DNA from: Ostreococcus lucimarinus CCE9901 | Lineage: Eukaryota > Chlorophyta > Mamiellophyceae > Mamiellales > Bathycoccaceae | Reading direction: 5' to 3' | Length of the DNA: 64,000 nucleotides | Assembly (NCBI RefSeq): GCF_000092065.1 | Contig: NC_009358.1 | Span: 806,001 to 870,000, forward strand | In this document: positions 49,838 to 58,239 of the stretch, one piece after another | Numbering within the stretch: position 1 is the stretch's first letter | Layout of the letters: the number at the start of each line of letters is the position of its first letter | Made by a program: the position numbers and the translations under genes | The notes under the pieces: model-generated | Told to the model about the DNA's origin: nothing | Databases searched by the model: none | The model's input: the letters and a program-made list of their open reading frames with translations, nothing else

Positions 49838-52800
49838 CTACCTGCGCATCGATTCCCTGAGAGATCCTCGCGCGCGCATGTTGAGTAGAATCGCTCGAGT
49901 GTCCATATCGCCGACCTCGAGGACGTTCGTCGTTTCTTTCAGCGCGCTCTCGCTCGACTTTTCTGGACTTGCCGCGGGCGTCTCGACGACGACGGAGTCG
50001 TCGCCTTCGTTGGGCGATTTTCCATCAAAGTCGAGCTTTACCACCGTTTCGCGTCTCGCCTTGAACGATCCTTTCCTGCCAGAGGACGAAGAAGACGATC
50101 TCGTCCGTTCAAGCGGAAGCGTGGGTAACCCAGTGTTGTTTGCCGGCATGTTGTCGACGCCTCGTTTCGCTCTCTGCTCGCGCGCGACTTGCGCGTCCAG
50201 TAACGTCTGCACTTCTTGAAATATGTCTTCGAATGAAGGTCTGAGCGAGGGATCGCTCTGCCACGCGCGCTGCATCAACGCGCGATATGATTCGGCGTCG
50301 AGAAAAGCGGCGCCGTGCGTCGCATCTACCTCTGGACGATCGCCGTCCGGAACGATGGAGACGATTTGATAAACGTGCAAATCCTTGAAAGGCGCTTGCA
50401 AGCTTTGAAGCTCCCACATGACGATGGCGAAGGAGTACACATCTGATGCTGTACCATACTGTCCGTCTGTCAGAACTTCAGGGGCCATCCAACGAGGCGA
50501 GTGAAGAGTACCTGAGCGCTCTGCGCCCTCGCCCGAGGCGACGATGTCGTTGTGCACTCGAGATAGGTTGAAATCGCCGACTTTGACACGGTAGTAGCGG
50601 TCTACCATAAGATTGGCACTCTTTAAGTCTCGATGCAAAACGGACGCATCGTGCAAGTAAAGCATCCCAGCCGCGGCACCGAGTGCCATCTGAAGGCGTA
50701 TACGCCACGGCAACTCGGGCGCGCCCGGCTTGATGTGTCGCTGAAGTACCGCGTACAGCGAACCTCGAACGCAAAACTCCTGCACGATGGCTGGACGCGG
50801 TGTCATCACGACCCCGAGCAAAAGCACGATATTTGGATGTCTGAGCTTCGTCATGATGCTCACCTCTTTCTCTAACTCTTCCAAAGAATGAATGAGTCCG
50901 CTCGACGTAACATCGATGTCTTGAGCGCCGATGAATTTCACGGCGACGTCTATGTGATTCCAAGTAGCTTTGAACACGCGACCGAACGATCCTTCTCCGA
51001 TTTTTTGTTCAAGTTTAATATGATCGTACGCAATTCGCGCTGTTTCTGATAACGTAGCCGACTCGGGCGTCCTATTCACCGGAATAAATTTACTGTCATT
51101 CATCACCTTGGACGGCGATCCCAAGCCCAGACGTGAATGCTCCTTTCGCGCCGTCTGTCGAAGCTTTCCGAGCATGGCTTCGAGCTGCGAGAGAGGCCAA
51201 TACATTATGCTTCCGAAACGACCGACGGTGATGACACCGATAGAGCCACCGCCGTCTATCTTGGTTAAATGAACGAGCCCACTACCGTGCGCGACGAGCT
51301 TACTCGAGCGTAACTCGAAGGGTGAAGCGTTTTTCGAAGAAGCGAGCGTTTCGGCGTGGAGAGATGCTTCGTGCAACTCATGCGCTCCGGGGAGGGGCCA
51401 AACTGTCAGCTTTCCATTCGCGTGTCCGATGGCGATGATCGTTTCGACAGCCACGGCGCCGACGATGCTTTTACCAAAGTACTTGGAAAGCGACCACGCA
51501 TCAACCGCCTTGAATCCCATTGTGATGTTCATCACGCGCTCGCCGGTTTCTACCGCGCACTTATCTCCGCCCCATATTTGCACCGCACCCGTGTCGTGCA
51601 CGCTGACGATCAAATCTCGCACCGTGGGGTGCTGCATCAACGCAACCGCGGAGCCGAGATCTTCCAAACTCACCATGCGCACGCACTTTGCCTCAGCCAC
51701 ATCCCAAACCTCCAACACTAAATCATTCTCGCATGCGATGAATACCACCCCTTCTGAGCCGTCGCTCGCGTTGTGTAGCATACACGACACGCTTTTGGAC
51801 TTTTTACGAATCGAGTCGGGATCTGGGAAACTCGGACGATGGGTGGCGGATGCGGCGACGACGTCGCGCGCGACTTTGAACTCTCCAGCAGCATCATTCG
51901 TACTCGCGACGACTCGCAATTCAACTACGGTACCATCCGTACAGCCAATCCACGCGCGCGTGCCGTCGATCGGTGCGATCGCCGTCACGGACTCGTTGCG
52001 CGCCACGACGACGATTTGCGAGTTCATCAATCGCCCCATATCGCAATCCCACGCCATGACCCCTCCGTTTTTCAAACCGGCCCATAACAACGGCGATCCG
52101 TTCGGTGCGTTCACCATCGTGACTATGGATGACTTCAAGAACGCAGAGCTCGTGCCCCCGCTAGGCCGAGCCATGCACGACGTGCCGCCCGTGGCGTCTA
52201 CGCGCGGACTTTCGATTCGGCGCCGACCACGTATGAACATGTCGTACGCATCGAGCCTGGGAAACGCCCCGCCCGTGGACCACCAAAGCTCAGCCCCATC
52301 CGACCCCGCGGCGCACATCGTGAGCACACCCGAGCCAAAGATACTATCGATCGTCTGCGCGACGCCGCCTCGAAGCAGCCGGCGTCGCCCTTCGCTCGAC
52401 ACGCCCGCGACGCCCAATCTTCCCGACGCCCCGGCCATGTTCCACAGTTGTAGCTCCAGAGCCTCTAAATCTCGCGTCACTTCCTCGAATTTCCCATCGG
52501 TTTTCCCCCCTATCGCGTACCGCACCAGTTTTTGCGCCGTCGTGAACGACCCGTAAACCTCCGCCAGCGTCTTCCCGTGGTGCAACCGTCCCAGCACGCT
52601 CACGCATTGCCGCTTCACCTGCACCCGTCCACCATCATCATACATCGCGTACACGTTCTCCACCTCTCGCAGCGCCAACATCGTCGCCTCCGCTTGCCCC
52701 CACAGCGCCGAGCACTTCTCCCGGTGCGACACCGCGCCGTGCGCCGCGCGCTCGAGCGCGCGCGCCGCGCCGCGACACCGCTCAAACAGCCCTTCGTTCG

Positions 52801-52909
52801 CGCCACCGACATCATCGCGCATCCACGACGCGTCTTTCACCGTCGATCTGGACGTCGACGCGTCCTCGCGCGTCGTCACCGCGTCCTCGCGCGTCCCAAC
52901 CGTCGTCAT
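49838..52909 (-). CDS. WD40-like plus Raf/TKL-type protein kinase with DFN activation motif
   Basis: 1,023 residues. Residues about 30-165 form a helical bundle; about 190-600 form WD40-like repeats (VVFIACENDLVLEVWDVAEA, VHDTGAVQIWGG, IGHANGKLTVWPL). The kinase domain follows at about 628-905: GEGSFG (638-643), VAVKF, HRDLKSANLM, then DFN at 779-781 in place of DFG, and WMAPEVL. The order and TKL features (SFGRVFKATW, WMAPEV) resemble plant Raf-like kinases. A Ser-rich tail follows. The intact Lys, HRD Asp and metal-binding Asp suggest an active enzyme despite DFN. The pathway is unknown. Confidence 0.88.
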   Translation of the reverse strand: MTTVGTREDAVTTREDASTSRSTVKDASWMRDDVGGANEGLFERCRGAARALERAAHGAVSHREKCSALWGQAEATMLALREVENVYAMYDDGGRVQVKRQCVSVLGRLHHGKTLAEVYGSFTTAQKLVRYAIGGKTDGKFEEVTRDLEALELQLWNMAGASGRLGVAGVSSEGRRRLLRGGVAQTIDSIFGSGVLTMCAAGSDGAELWWSTGGAFPRLDAYDMFIRGRRRIESPRVDATGGTSCMARPSGGTSSAFLKSSIVTMVNAPNGSPLLWAGLKNGGVMAWDCDMGRLMNSQIVVVARNESVTAIAPIDGTRAWIGCTDGTVVELRVVASTNDAAGEFKVARDVVAASATHRPSFPDPDSIRKKSKSVSCMLHNASDGSEGVVFIACENDLVLEVWDVAEAKCVRMVSLEDLGSAVALMQHPTVRDLIVSVHDTGAVQIWGGDKCAVETGERVMNITMGFKAVDAWSLSKYFGKSIVGAVAVETIIAIGHANGKLTVWPLPGAHELHEASLHAETLASSKNASPFELRSSKLVAHGSGLVHLTKIDGGGSIGVITVGRFGSIMYWPLSQLEAMLGKLRQTARKEHSRLGLGSPSKVMNDSKFIPVNRTPESATLSETARIAYDHIKLEQKIGEGSFGRVFKATWNHIDVAVKFIGAQDIDVTSSGLIHSLEELEKEVSIMTKLRHPNIVLLLGVVMTPRPAIVQEFCVRGSLYAVLQRHIKPGAPELPWRIRLQMALGAAAGMLYLHDASVLHRDLKSANLMVDRYYRVKVGDFNLSRVHNDIVASGEGAERSGTLHSPRWMAPEVLTDGQYGTASDVYSFAIVMWELQSLQAPFKDLHVYQIVSIVPDGDRPEVDATHGAAFLDAESYRALMQRAWQSDPSLRPSFEDIFQEVQTLLDAQVAREQRAKRGVDNMPANNTGLPTLPLERTRSSSSSSGRKGSFKARRETVVKLDFDGKSPNEGDDSVVVETPAASPEKSSESALKETTNVLEVGDMDTRAILLNMRARGSLRESMRR

Positions 52910-53216
52910 GCGCGCGCGTTCCGAAGCGCTTTCCGCGCGCTTCGAGCCGCTTCGAGCCGCGACGCGCGCGACGCGCGGCGCGACGCGCGAGCGCGCGCGT
53001 CTCGACGACGCGCGCGGGTCCGCGGCGCGCGCGCGGGTCCGCGGCCGCGCGCGCGGCGTCGAGACGCGCGCGGGTCTGCATCACGGGCGTTTTCAACGTT
53101 GAATACGAGCCTGATCGACCGGTCGTGAACCGTCGGTGCGAGGACTCGGATGCGCGCGCCAACATCCGACGATCGCCACACGTCGACGCGACGAACGCGG
53201 GACGAGCGCGCGCGCG
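52910..53216. promoter_or_regulatory. Divergent region of the kinase and the orphan membrane protein
   Basis: A 307-bp CG-rich gap. It contains two copies of CGCGCGGGTCCGCGG (53011-53025 and 53030-53044, period 19 bp). No core element was recognised. Confidence 0.4.
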
Positions 53217-54788
53217 ATGTCTCCGAAGCCGCGCGTGACGAAGCGCGCGCGCGCGAAGGGCGCGAAACTACTCGCGGGATGCGCGCTGGCGTCGCTCGCG
53301 GTGCGCGGTGCGCGCGGGGACGCGACGCAAACGGGAACGACGCGGTTGGGTGTTGACGACGCGCGAGGGTTAGACGAGGCGCCGCGCGAGAGCGGGCGAG
53401 CGCGGCGCGCGCGCGCGGGGATCGCGTCGCTCGGGTACGGTCTGAGTGACGTGCAGCCGAACTTGAACGACGACACGCTGCCGCACGGAAAGCCGGGATG
53501 GCGTTGGAGGTTTGGCTCGAGGGAAGGGCTGAGCTTCGTGTGCCCGGACTCGAACGCCCACCCGAACGCCGACCCGAACGCCAATCTCGGCGAGGGTGAC
53601 GAAGACTCGTACTTAGACGAGACCGATAATGCGTTGCCCGATCCTCCTCCGACGCGATACGTCGTTCGTTATGGGACGTACGGGCGTTTCGCCGATACGG
53701 GCGTGGACAAGTACAACGACGCGTGGTTTGAAAGCGTCGAACACCAAGCGGACATCAAGTGGACGTACGGCGTGTGCAGACCGGGTCAAACCATCAAATG
53801 CGAGTCTTCGACGTTCGGATACGTCAACCCATTTCCTAGCATCGCTGATGGCATGCCCGGGAAGAAGTGTCAGTACTTGAACGTGAGAGACATTCCCAGC
53901 CGCGACGTCAACGCGAGCATCTCCTTCGCTCCTGGCGAACAGCGCATGGACGTGGACTCGCTCGGCGCGGAGGTGGATTTGAATGTCATCAATACCAACA
54001 ATCGCTGGGGTGTGAGATCGTTTTATGTTTTCAGCGCGGGTAAGGTGAAGGCGATGTTGAAAGAGATGTTCCCAGACACGGTGATGCACCAAGACTTTGT
54101 GTGGCACTGGTGCGCGAACGAGGGCTCCGACTACCCGTCCTCGGGCTGCGAGTGCAACACGATGATGCGCTACGGTTGGACGGGTAACCAGACTTTACAA
54201 GCACCGAACCCGGCGGAAGACCCTGACTTTTCTAAGTGGACTATCGTCGACGCGAGATTCGAAGACACCCCCGTCATTCCGTGCAACCATCACAAGCTCG
54301 GCGGCGTGCTTCCGTTTCCGCTCGCGAACGAGCGCATTTGCCAGTGCTTGGACAACACCACGCTGGCGTTGTTCAACGCCGGTTTGCAAGCCACCATAGG
54401 TGGTCCGGACGTCCCGGGGCAAACGTTGTTCAACATGACCAACCACACGCATTACTACAACAAGACGCACGTCGATTACGTCAGAGAGCAGCACCGAGCG
54501 GCGGCGGCGGCGGCGAACGCGTCGGACCATCCAGCGGACGATGACGCCGAAACACCCGTCGAATCCGACCTCGGACGTCGACCCACCCCCGTAGAAAGAC
54601 ATCGGGCGAAGATCGCAGAGCTCAGCGCGTCGCGCACCGATGTCGACTCTATTCTCACCGCGAGCGGGGCGACGCTCGTCGTCGCCTCTGTCGCCGTCTT
54701 CGCCGTCGTGGTCTTCGCTCGGTACAGGCGTTTGCGCGAGTACGAGCGCGTGCCGGAGACGGTGCCGGAGACGGACATAGATTTTTAA
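53217..54788 (+). CDS. Orphan type I membrane protein with cysteine-rich lumenal domain
   Basis: 523 residues from ATG at 53217 (the frame upstream starts only at a GTG). A signal peptide (KLLAGCALASLAVRGARG) leads to a lumenal/extracellular domain of about 440 residues with paired cysteines (e.g. CRPGQTIKC, CECNTMMRYGW), an NPNA-like stretch (NAHPNADPNANL) and several N-glycosylation sequons (NQT, NTT, NMT, NHT). One transmembrane helix near 485-507 (TLVVASVAVFAVVVF) precedes a short acidic tail. The aromatic motifs (YVVRYGTYGRFADTG, FVWHWCANEG) match no family I know. It may be a lineage-specific surface or secretory protein. Confidence 0.78.
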   Translation: MSPKPRVTKRARAKGAKLLAGCALASLAVRGARGDATQTGTTRLGVDDARGLDEAPRESGRARRARAGIASLGYGLSDVQPNLNDDTLPHGKPGWRWRFGSREGLSFVCPDSNAHPNADPNANLGEGDEDSYLDETDNALPDPPPTRYVVRYGTYGRFADTGVDKYNDAWFESVEHQADIKWTYGVCRPGQTIKCESSTFGYVNPFPSIADGMPGKKCQYLNVRDIPSRDVNASISFAPGEQRMDVDSLGAEVDLNVINTNNRWGVRSFYVFSAGKVKAMLKEMFPDTVMHQDFVWHWCANEGSDYPSSGCECNTMMRYGWTGNQTLQAPNPAEDPDFSKWTIVDARFEDTPVIPCNHHKLGGVLPFPLANERICQCLDNTTLALFNAGLQATIGGPDVPGQTLFNMTNHTHYYNKTHVDYVREQHRAAAAAANASDHPADDDAETPVESDLGRRPTPVERHRAKIAELSASRTDVDSILTASGATLVVASVAVFAVVVFARYRRLREYERVPETVPETDIDF

Positions 54789-54938
54789 CGCTCTCGCGAG
54801 TGGAGGGTAATAATTGCAATCAATCGTAACACTAATCACAATCGTCGACGCGCCGCGCACGCGGCGTCGCTTCAAACGCGCGTCTCGCGCGCGCGTCCTC
54901 AGATTCCAGCGCGCCGCGCTCGGCGACGACCGACGACC

Positions 54939-55478
54939 ATGCCGAGCGTGGTGCAGAAGGGCATCGATAAGGTGCGCCTGATGGCTGGCCTCGAGCCGTC
55001 CGCGCCCGCGCCCGGCGAGCAGACCGCCGAACTCCTCGACGAGTACACGTCGTGCGCATCCTTGACGTACGAGCAGCGCATGTACGGCTTTGCGTTCTGC
55101 GCTCTGTTCGGTGTCATGTGCAGCGCGCTGTCGAGCGTGTTCTGGACGCGACCGACCAAGTTCGCGACGCTGTACAGCATGGGAAACCTGCTCTCGCTCG
55201 CGAGCACGGGGTTCCTGACCGGGTTCGCGAGGCAGCTGAAGAATATGTTTCACGGGACGCGCTTCGCGGCGACGTGCGTGTACCTGGGAGCGCTCATCAT
55301 GACGCTGGTGTGCGCGGTGGAGCTGAAATCGTTCCCACTCACGATGGTGTTCTTAGTCGTGCAGTGGTGCGCGCTGATTTGGTACTGCATGAGCTACATA
55401 CCGGGAGGCCGCGCGGCGCTCAAGGCAATCGCCAAGGCGTGCTGCGGCGCGGGTGGAGAATCGGGTGATTTCTTTTAG
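54939..55478 (+). CDS. SFT2-family vesicle transport membrane protein
   Basis: 179 residues. A hydrophilic N-terminus is followed by four transmembrane helices in the SFT2 pattern: YGFAFCALFGVMCSALSSVF, then the motif KFATLYSMGNLLSLASTGFL, then FARQLKNMF and two more spans, with a short Cys/Gly tail. SFT2/SFT2D proteins sit in Golgi and endosome membranes and support fusion of retrograde vesicles. It follows the orphan membrane gene on the same strand by 150 bp. Confidence 0.93.
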   Translation: MPSVVQKGIDKVRLMAGLEPSAPAPGEQTAELLDEYTSCASLTYEQRMYGFAFCALFGVMCSALSSVFWTRPTKFATLYSMGNLLSLASTGFLTGFARQLKNMFHGTRFAATCVYLGALIMTLVCAVELKSFPLTMVFLVVQWCALIWYCMSYIPGGRAALKAIAKACCGAGGESGDFF

Positions 55479-55628
55479 AATTTGTAAGTTTACACAAGAC
55501 AGTGCTAGCTAGCGCGCGGCGCGTCCGTGGAACGAGCGACATCGATCGCGCGCGATTCTTCGTCGATCCTTCGTCGATCATCGACTCCGAATCGCGCGGT
55601 CTTTCTTCTCGCCGACGCTCGGTTCGCG

Positions 55629-56123
55629 CTACGCCAACGATCCCAACGTCCCGCGCTCGCCTAAATCCCCCGCCGCGGTCTGCCCTCCCGCGGCCTCTCC
55701 CGCCATCTTCGCTCGAGCCTCCGCGAACAATTTATTCTGCAGCGCCATCGCGTCCTCCGCGCTCATGTCGATCCGCTTCCTCTTCTTCTTCGCCTCGCGC
55801 TTTTCGTTTTCCTCCTCCTTCGCCTCGTCGCGCGCGATTTCGCACTCAGCCTCGTACGACTCGAACCCCAGCGCTCGCAGCGCTCGCAGCACGTGCTCCG
55901 CCGTTATCGTCGACTTTCCCTCTCGCGTCGACGCCTCGTTCGCCTCCGCGCTCACCGCGTTCACGAATTCATCCCCGCACTCGCACACCATCTCGCGACA
56001 CTCGTTTGAGATTTTCTGATTCGCGTCGATCGCGCGCAGCGCGTCGTTGATCATCTTGTGCAGCGTCGCGCGCGGGAGCTGCAGCTCATCGTCGCTCACG
56101 CCGTCGCGGTCGAAGCCGTCCAT
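55629..56123 (-). CDS. DR1: NC2-beta/DR1 transcription repressor subunit
   Basis: 164 residues from ATG at 56123; an upstream in-frame ATG at 56219 would overlap the RNA triphosphatase start. The histone fold (about 13-95) carries the NC2-beta signature LQLPRATLHKMINDAL, ISNECREMVCECGDEF and TITAEHVLRALRALGF, followed by a Lys/Glu tail. NC2-beta pairs with NC2-alpha (DRAP1), binds TBP on promoters and regulates pre-initiation complex assembly. Confidence 0.93.
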   Translation of the reverse strand: MDGFDRDGVSDDELQLPRATLHKMINDALRAIDANQKISNECREMVCECGDEFVNAVSAEANEASTREGKSTITAEHVLRALRALGFESYEAECEIARDEAKEEENEKREAKKKRKRIDMSAEDAMALQNKLFAEARAKMAGEAAGGQTAAGDLGERGTLGSLA

Positions 56124-56217
56124 CGCGCGTCCCGTCGCGCGCGCGAATGATGGCTGCGAATGCGCGCATCGACGGGACGCGAACGCGCGCGGCACGTCGC
56201 GACGCGGCGCGGCGCGC

Positions 56218-57162
56218 ATGCCGCGGTGCGCGAGCGACGACCGACGATGGTCGTCCGCGGACGTCCCGGGCGAGGCGTCGACGCGCGCGCGACGCGAGCG
56301 ACGCGAGCGACGCGTCTCGAACGCGACGACGACGGCGACGACGGCGTCGGACGCGGACGAACGCGACGGACGCGGACGACCGCCGCGCGCGACGACGACG
56401 ACGGGGACGCGCGCGAACGAGACGAACGACGCGACGACGACGGCGCGCGACGACGCGGCGCCGAGCGTGCTGCAAAAATTGCAAAAGTGGGGGGATTACG
56501 AGTCGTGCGGGGACGTCGTGCGCGGGACGCGGTTGATTCCGATGAAGACGCCGCTGTCGCCGCGGTACGTGGAGGAGAATTGCGTGAACGCGCTGACGAT
56601 GGAGTCGCTGATGCGAGGACAGCGCGCGCGAGGACGGGAGATCGGGCTGATCATCGATCTCACGAATCACGATTGTTTGTACGAGGACGACATACCGAGC
56701 GACGTGGCGCGAGTGCACGTGCGAAACGTGGCCAAGGCGGTGCCGAGCGCGAGCGACGTGCGAAAGGCGACGGAGGCGGCGAATAAGTTCTTGGCGACGG
56801 CGGGGAATGAGAATAAGTACATCGCCGTGCACTGCGCGTACGGATTCAATCGCACGGGGTTCGTGATTTGTTGTTATCTAGTGCAAATGTTCGGGGCGAC
56901 GCCCGCGGAGGCGATGGAGCTCTTCGCCGAGGCGCGGCCTCCGGGATTGAAACACTTGCACTTCAGGCACGAGCTCGTCGAACGATACGCGCCGAGCGAG
57001 ACGAGAGGCGATTCAGATTCCCCGATCGACGCCTTGTCGCGGTTGCGAATCCGTCGCTCGTTCGACAGCGAGCCGGATTTCCGCAACGCAATCGACGACG
57101 AGGACGAAAACGACACGCTCGACATCGAGATGAATCGCAAGCACTGGCGCGCGGCGCCGTGA
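56218..57162 (+). CDS. mRNA-capping RNA 5'-triphosphatase domain protein (stand-alone)
   Basis: 314 residues from ATG at 56218. About 80 low-complexity residues precede a cysteine-phosphatase-type RNA triphosphatase: WGDYESCGDVVRG, RLIPMKTPLSPRY, GLIIDLTNHDCLY, the catalytic P-loop HCAYGFNRTG at about 204-213, and ARPPGLKHLHFRHELV. These match the N-terminal half of metazoan and plant capping enzymes, which remove the gamma-phosphate from nascent mRNA. The frame ends with an acidic tail and no guanylyltransferase domain (KxDG lysine) follows. The guanylyltransferase must be encoded elsewhere. Confidence 0.87.
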   Translation: MPRCASDDRRWSSADVPGEASTRARRERRERRVSNATTTATTASDADERDGRGRPPRATTTTGTRANETNDATTTARDDAAPSVLQKLQKWGDYESCGDVVRGTRLIPMKTPLSPRYVEENCVNALTMESLMRGQRARGREIGLIIDLTNHDCLYEDDIPSDVARVHVRNVAKAVPSASDVRKATEAANKFLATAGNENKYIAVHCAYGFNRTGFVICCYLVQMFGATPAEAMELFAEARPPGLKHLHFRHELVERYAPSETRGDSDSPIDALSRLRIRRSFDSEPDFRNAIDDEDENDTLDIEMNRKHWRAAP

Positions 57163-57323
57163 CCGGCGCGAGTCTCCGACGGCGTTCTTCGATATTTCTC
57201 CGCACTCGCATTTCTCGCACTCGCGTGCTCTGGTGTAATATGTACTTCAGTTTTCTAGCGCAGCCGAGCGCTCGCGCGGCCCGCTCGACGCGATTCGCAC
57301 ATCGCGACTCCCGCACCGACGCA

Positions 57324-57706
57324 ATGGTGCGTCCACCGCCCGCTCGCCTCGAACGCGTCGAGATCGCGCGCGCATCGCGTCCGCGCGCGTCGCGCGCGCA
57401 TCGCGCGCGCGCGCGCTCGTTCTCGCGCGCCGACGTTCCACGCGCGGGTTTACCCCAACCCGACATCGACGACTGACGCTCGCGCACGTCGCGATCGCGC
57501 GCGCTCGACAGCCCGTGGAGTCCGTTCCACCGTTCGCCATCATCGTCGGCGCCATCACCGCCATGGGCGGGCTGCAGTACCTCACCCACGGCGCGGCGTA
57601 CGGGAAGCCGCGCGCGATCGGGCAGGACGCGTTCGATCGTCTCGTCGCGGCGCGAGACGAGCGCGTCAAGACGGCCGCCGCGAGCGGACGCGGGGCGCAA
57701 AAGTAG
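57324..57706 (+). CDS. NDUFA1: Mitochondrial complex I subunit NDUFA1/MWFE, two exons
   Basis: Exon 1 is proposed to be only the ATG (57324-57326), followed directly by donor GTGCGT; the intron is 57327-57511 (GACTGAC at 57471-57477, acceptor CAG). Exon 2 is 57512-57706. The product is 65 residues, the length of plant MWFE. One membrane helix (FAIIVGAITAMGGLQYLTHG) is followed by GKPRAIGQDAFDRLVAARDE and a short Ala/Ser tail, matching plant NDUFA1 around GRPKHIGHDEWD. It is an inner-membrane accessory subunit needed for complex I assembly. Confidence 0.85.
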
Positions 57707-57812
57707 CGCGTTTGAACCGCGACCGGGCGCTCGAGCGCCGTTGTAATTGATCCCTAGAGTAGCGCGGACGCGGCGAATCGAGACGCGACCCGGCGCCGGG
57801 CGAAGCGACACA

Positions 57813-58187
57813 ATGTCGCGCGCGTCGTCGGCGGCGCGCTCGATCGCGCGCGCGGGCGCGCGAACGCGCGCGGGCGCTCGCGCGCGCTCGATTCGCCGCG
57901 CGCGACGCGCGCGCGTCGCGGTGTTGACGAACGAAGAAGTCGAGTTTATGGTTGAAAACTTCAAGCCTTGGGTGACGGATGAGGAAAGCGCGCGTAAGTG
58001 CGACGCGTACATGCGCGAAAAGCACGCGTCGCCGAGAGCGTTTAATTTAGAGAAGGCGCGGGCGGTCCTGGATTCGCTGAAAGCGGACCACGCCAAGTTA
58101 CCCGAGGCCGCGGGGCCGTTTTCGCTGCCGAAGACGTGGCCCGGGATGTCCCTGGTGCTGGAGCGGTGCGGCGATTCGTTGGAATAG
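57813..58187 (+). CDS. Small unknown plastid-type protein
   Basis: 124 residues from ATG at 57813 (the frame upstream begins only at a TTG). The first 35 residues are Arg/Ala/Ser-rich (MSRASSAARSIARAGARTRA), like an organelle presequence. The mature part is a compact helical domain: LTNEEVEFMVENFKPWVTDE, then KCDAYMREKHASPRAFNLEK and a GPFSLPKTWPGMSL end. I do not recognise the family. It follows NDUFA1 by 106 bp. Confidence 0.72.
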   Translation: MSRASSAARSIARAGARTRAGARARSIRRARRARVAVLTNEEVEFMVENFKPWVTDEESARKCDAYMREKHASPRAFNLEKARAVLDSLKADHAKLPEAAGPFSLPKTWPGMSLVLERCGDSLE

Positions 58188-58239
58188 CGAAGACCGCTAG
58201 TAGTGCTAGTATTAGTATTGCATGTCGCGATATATCGCG

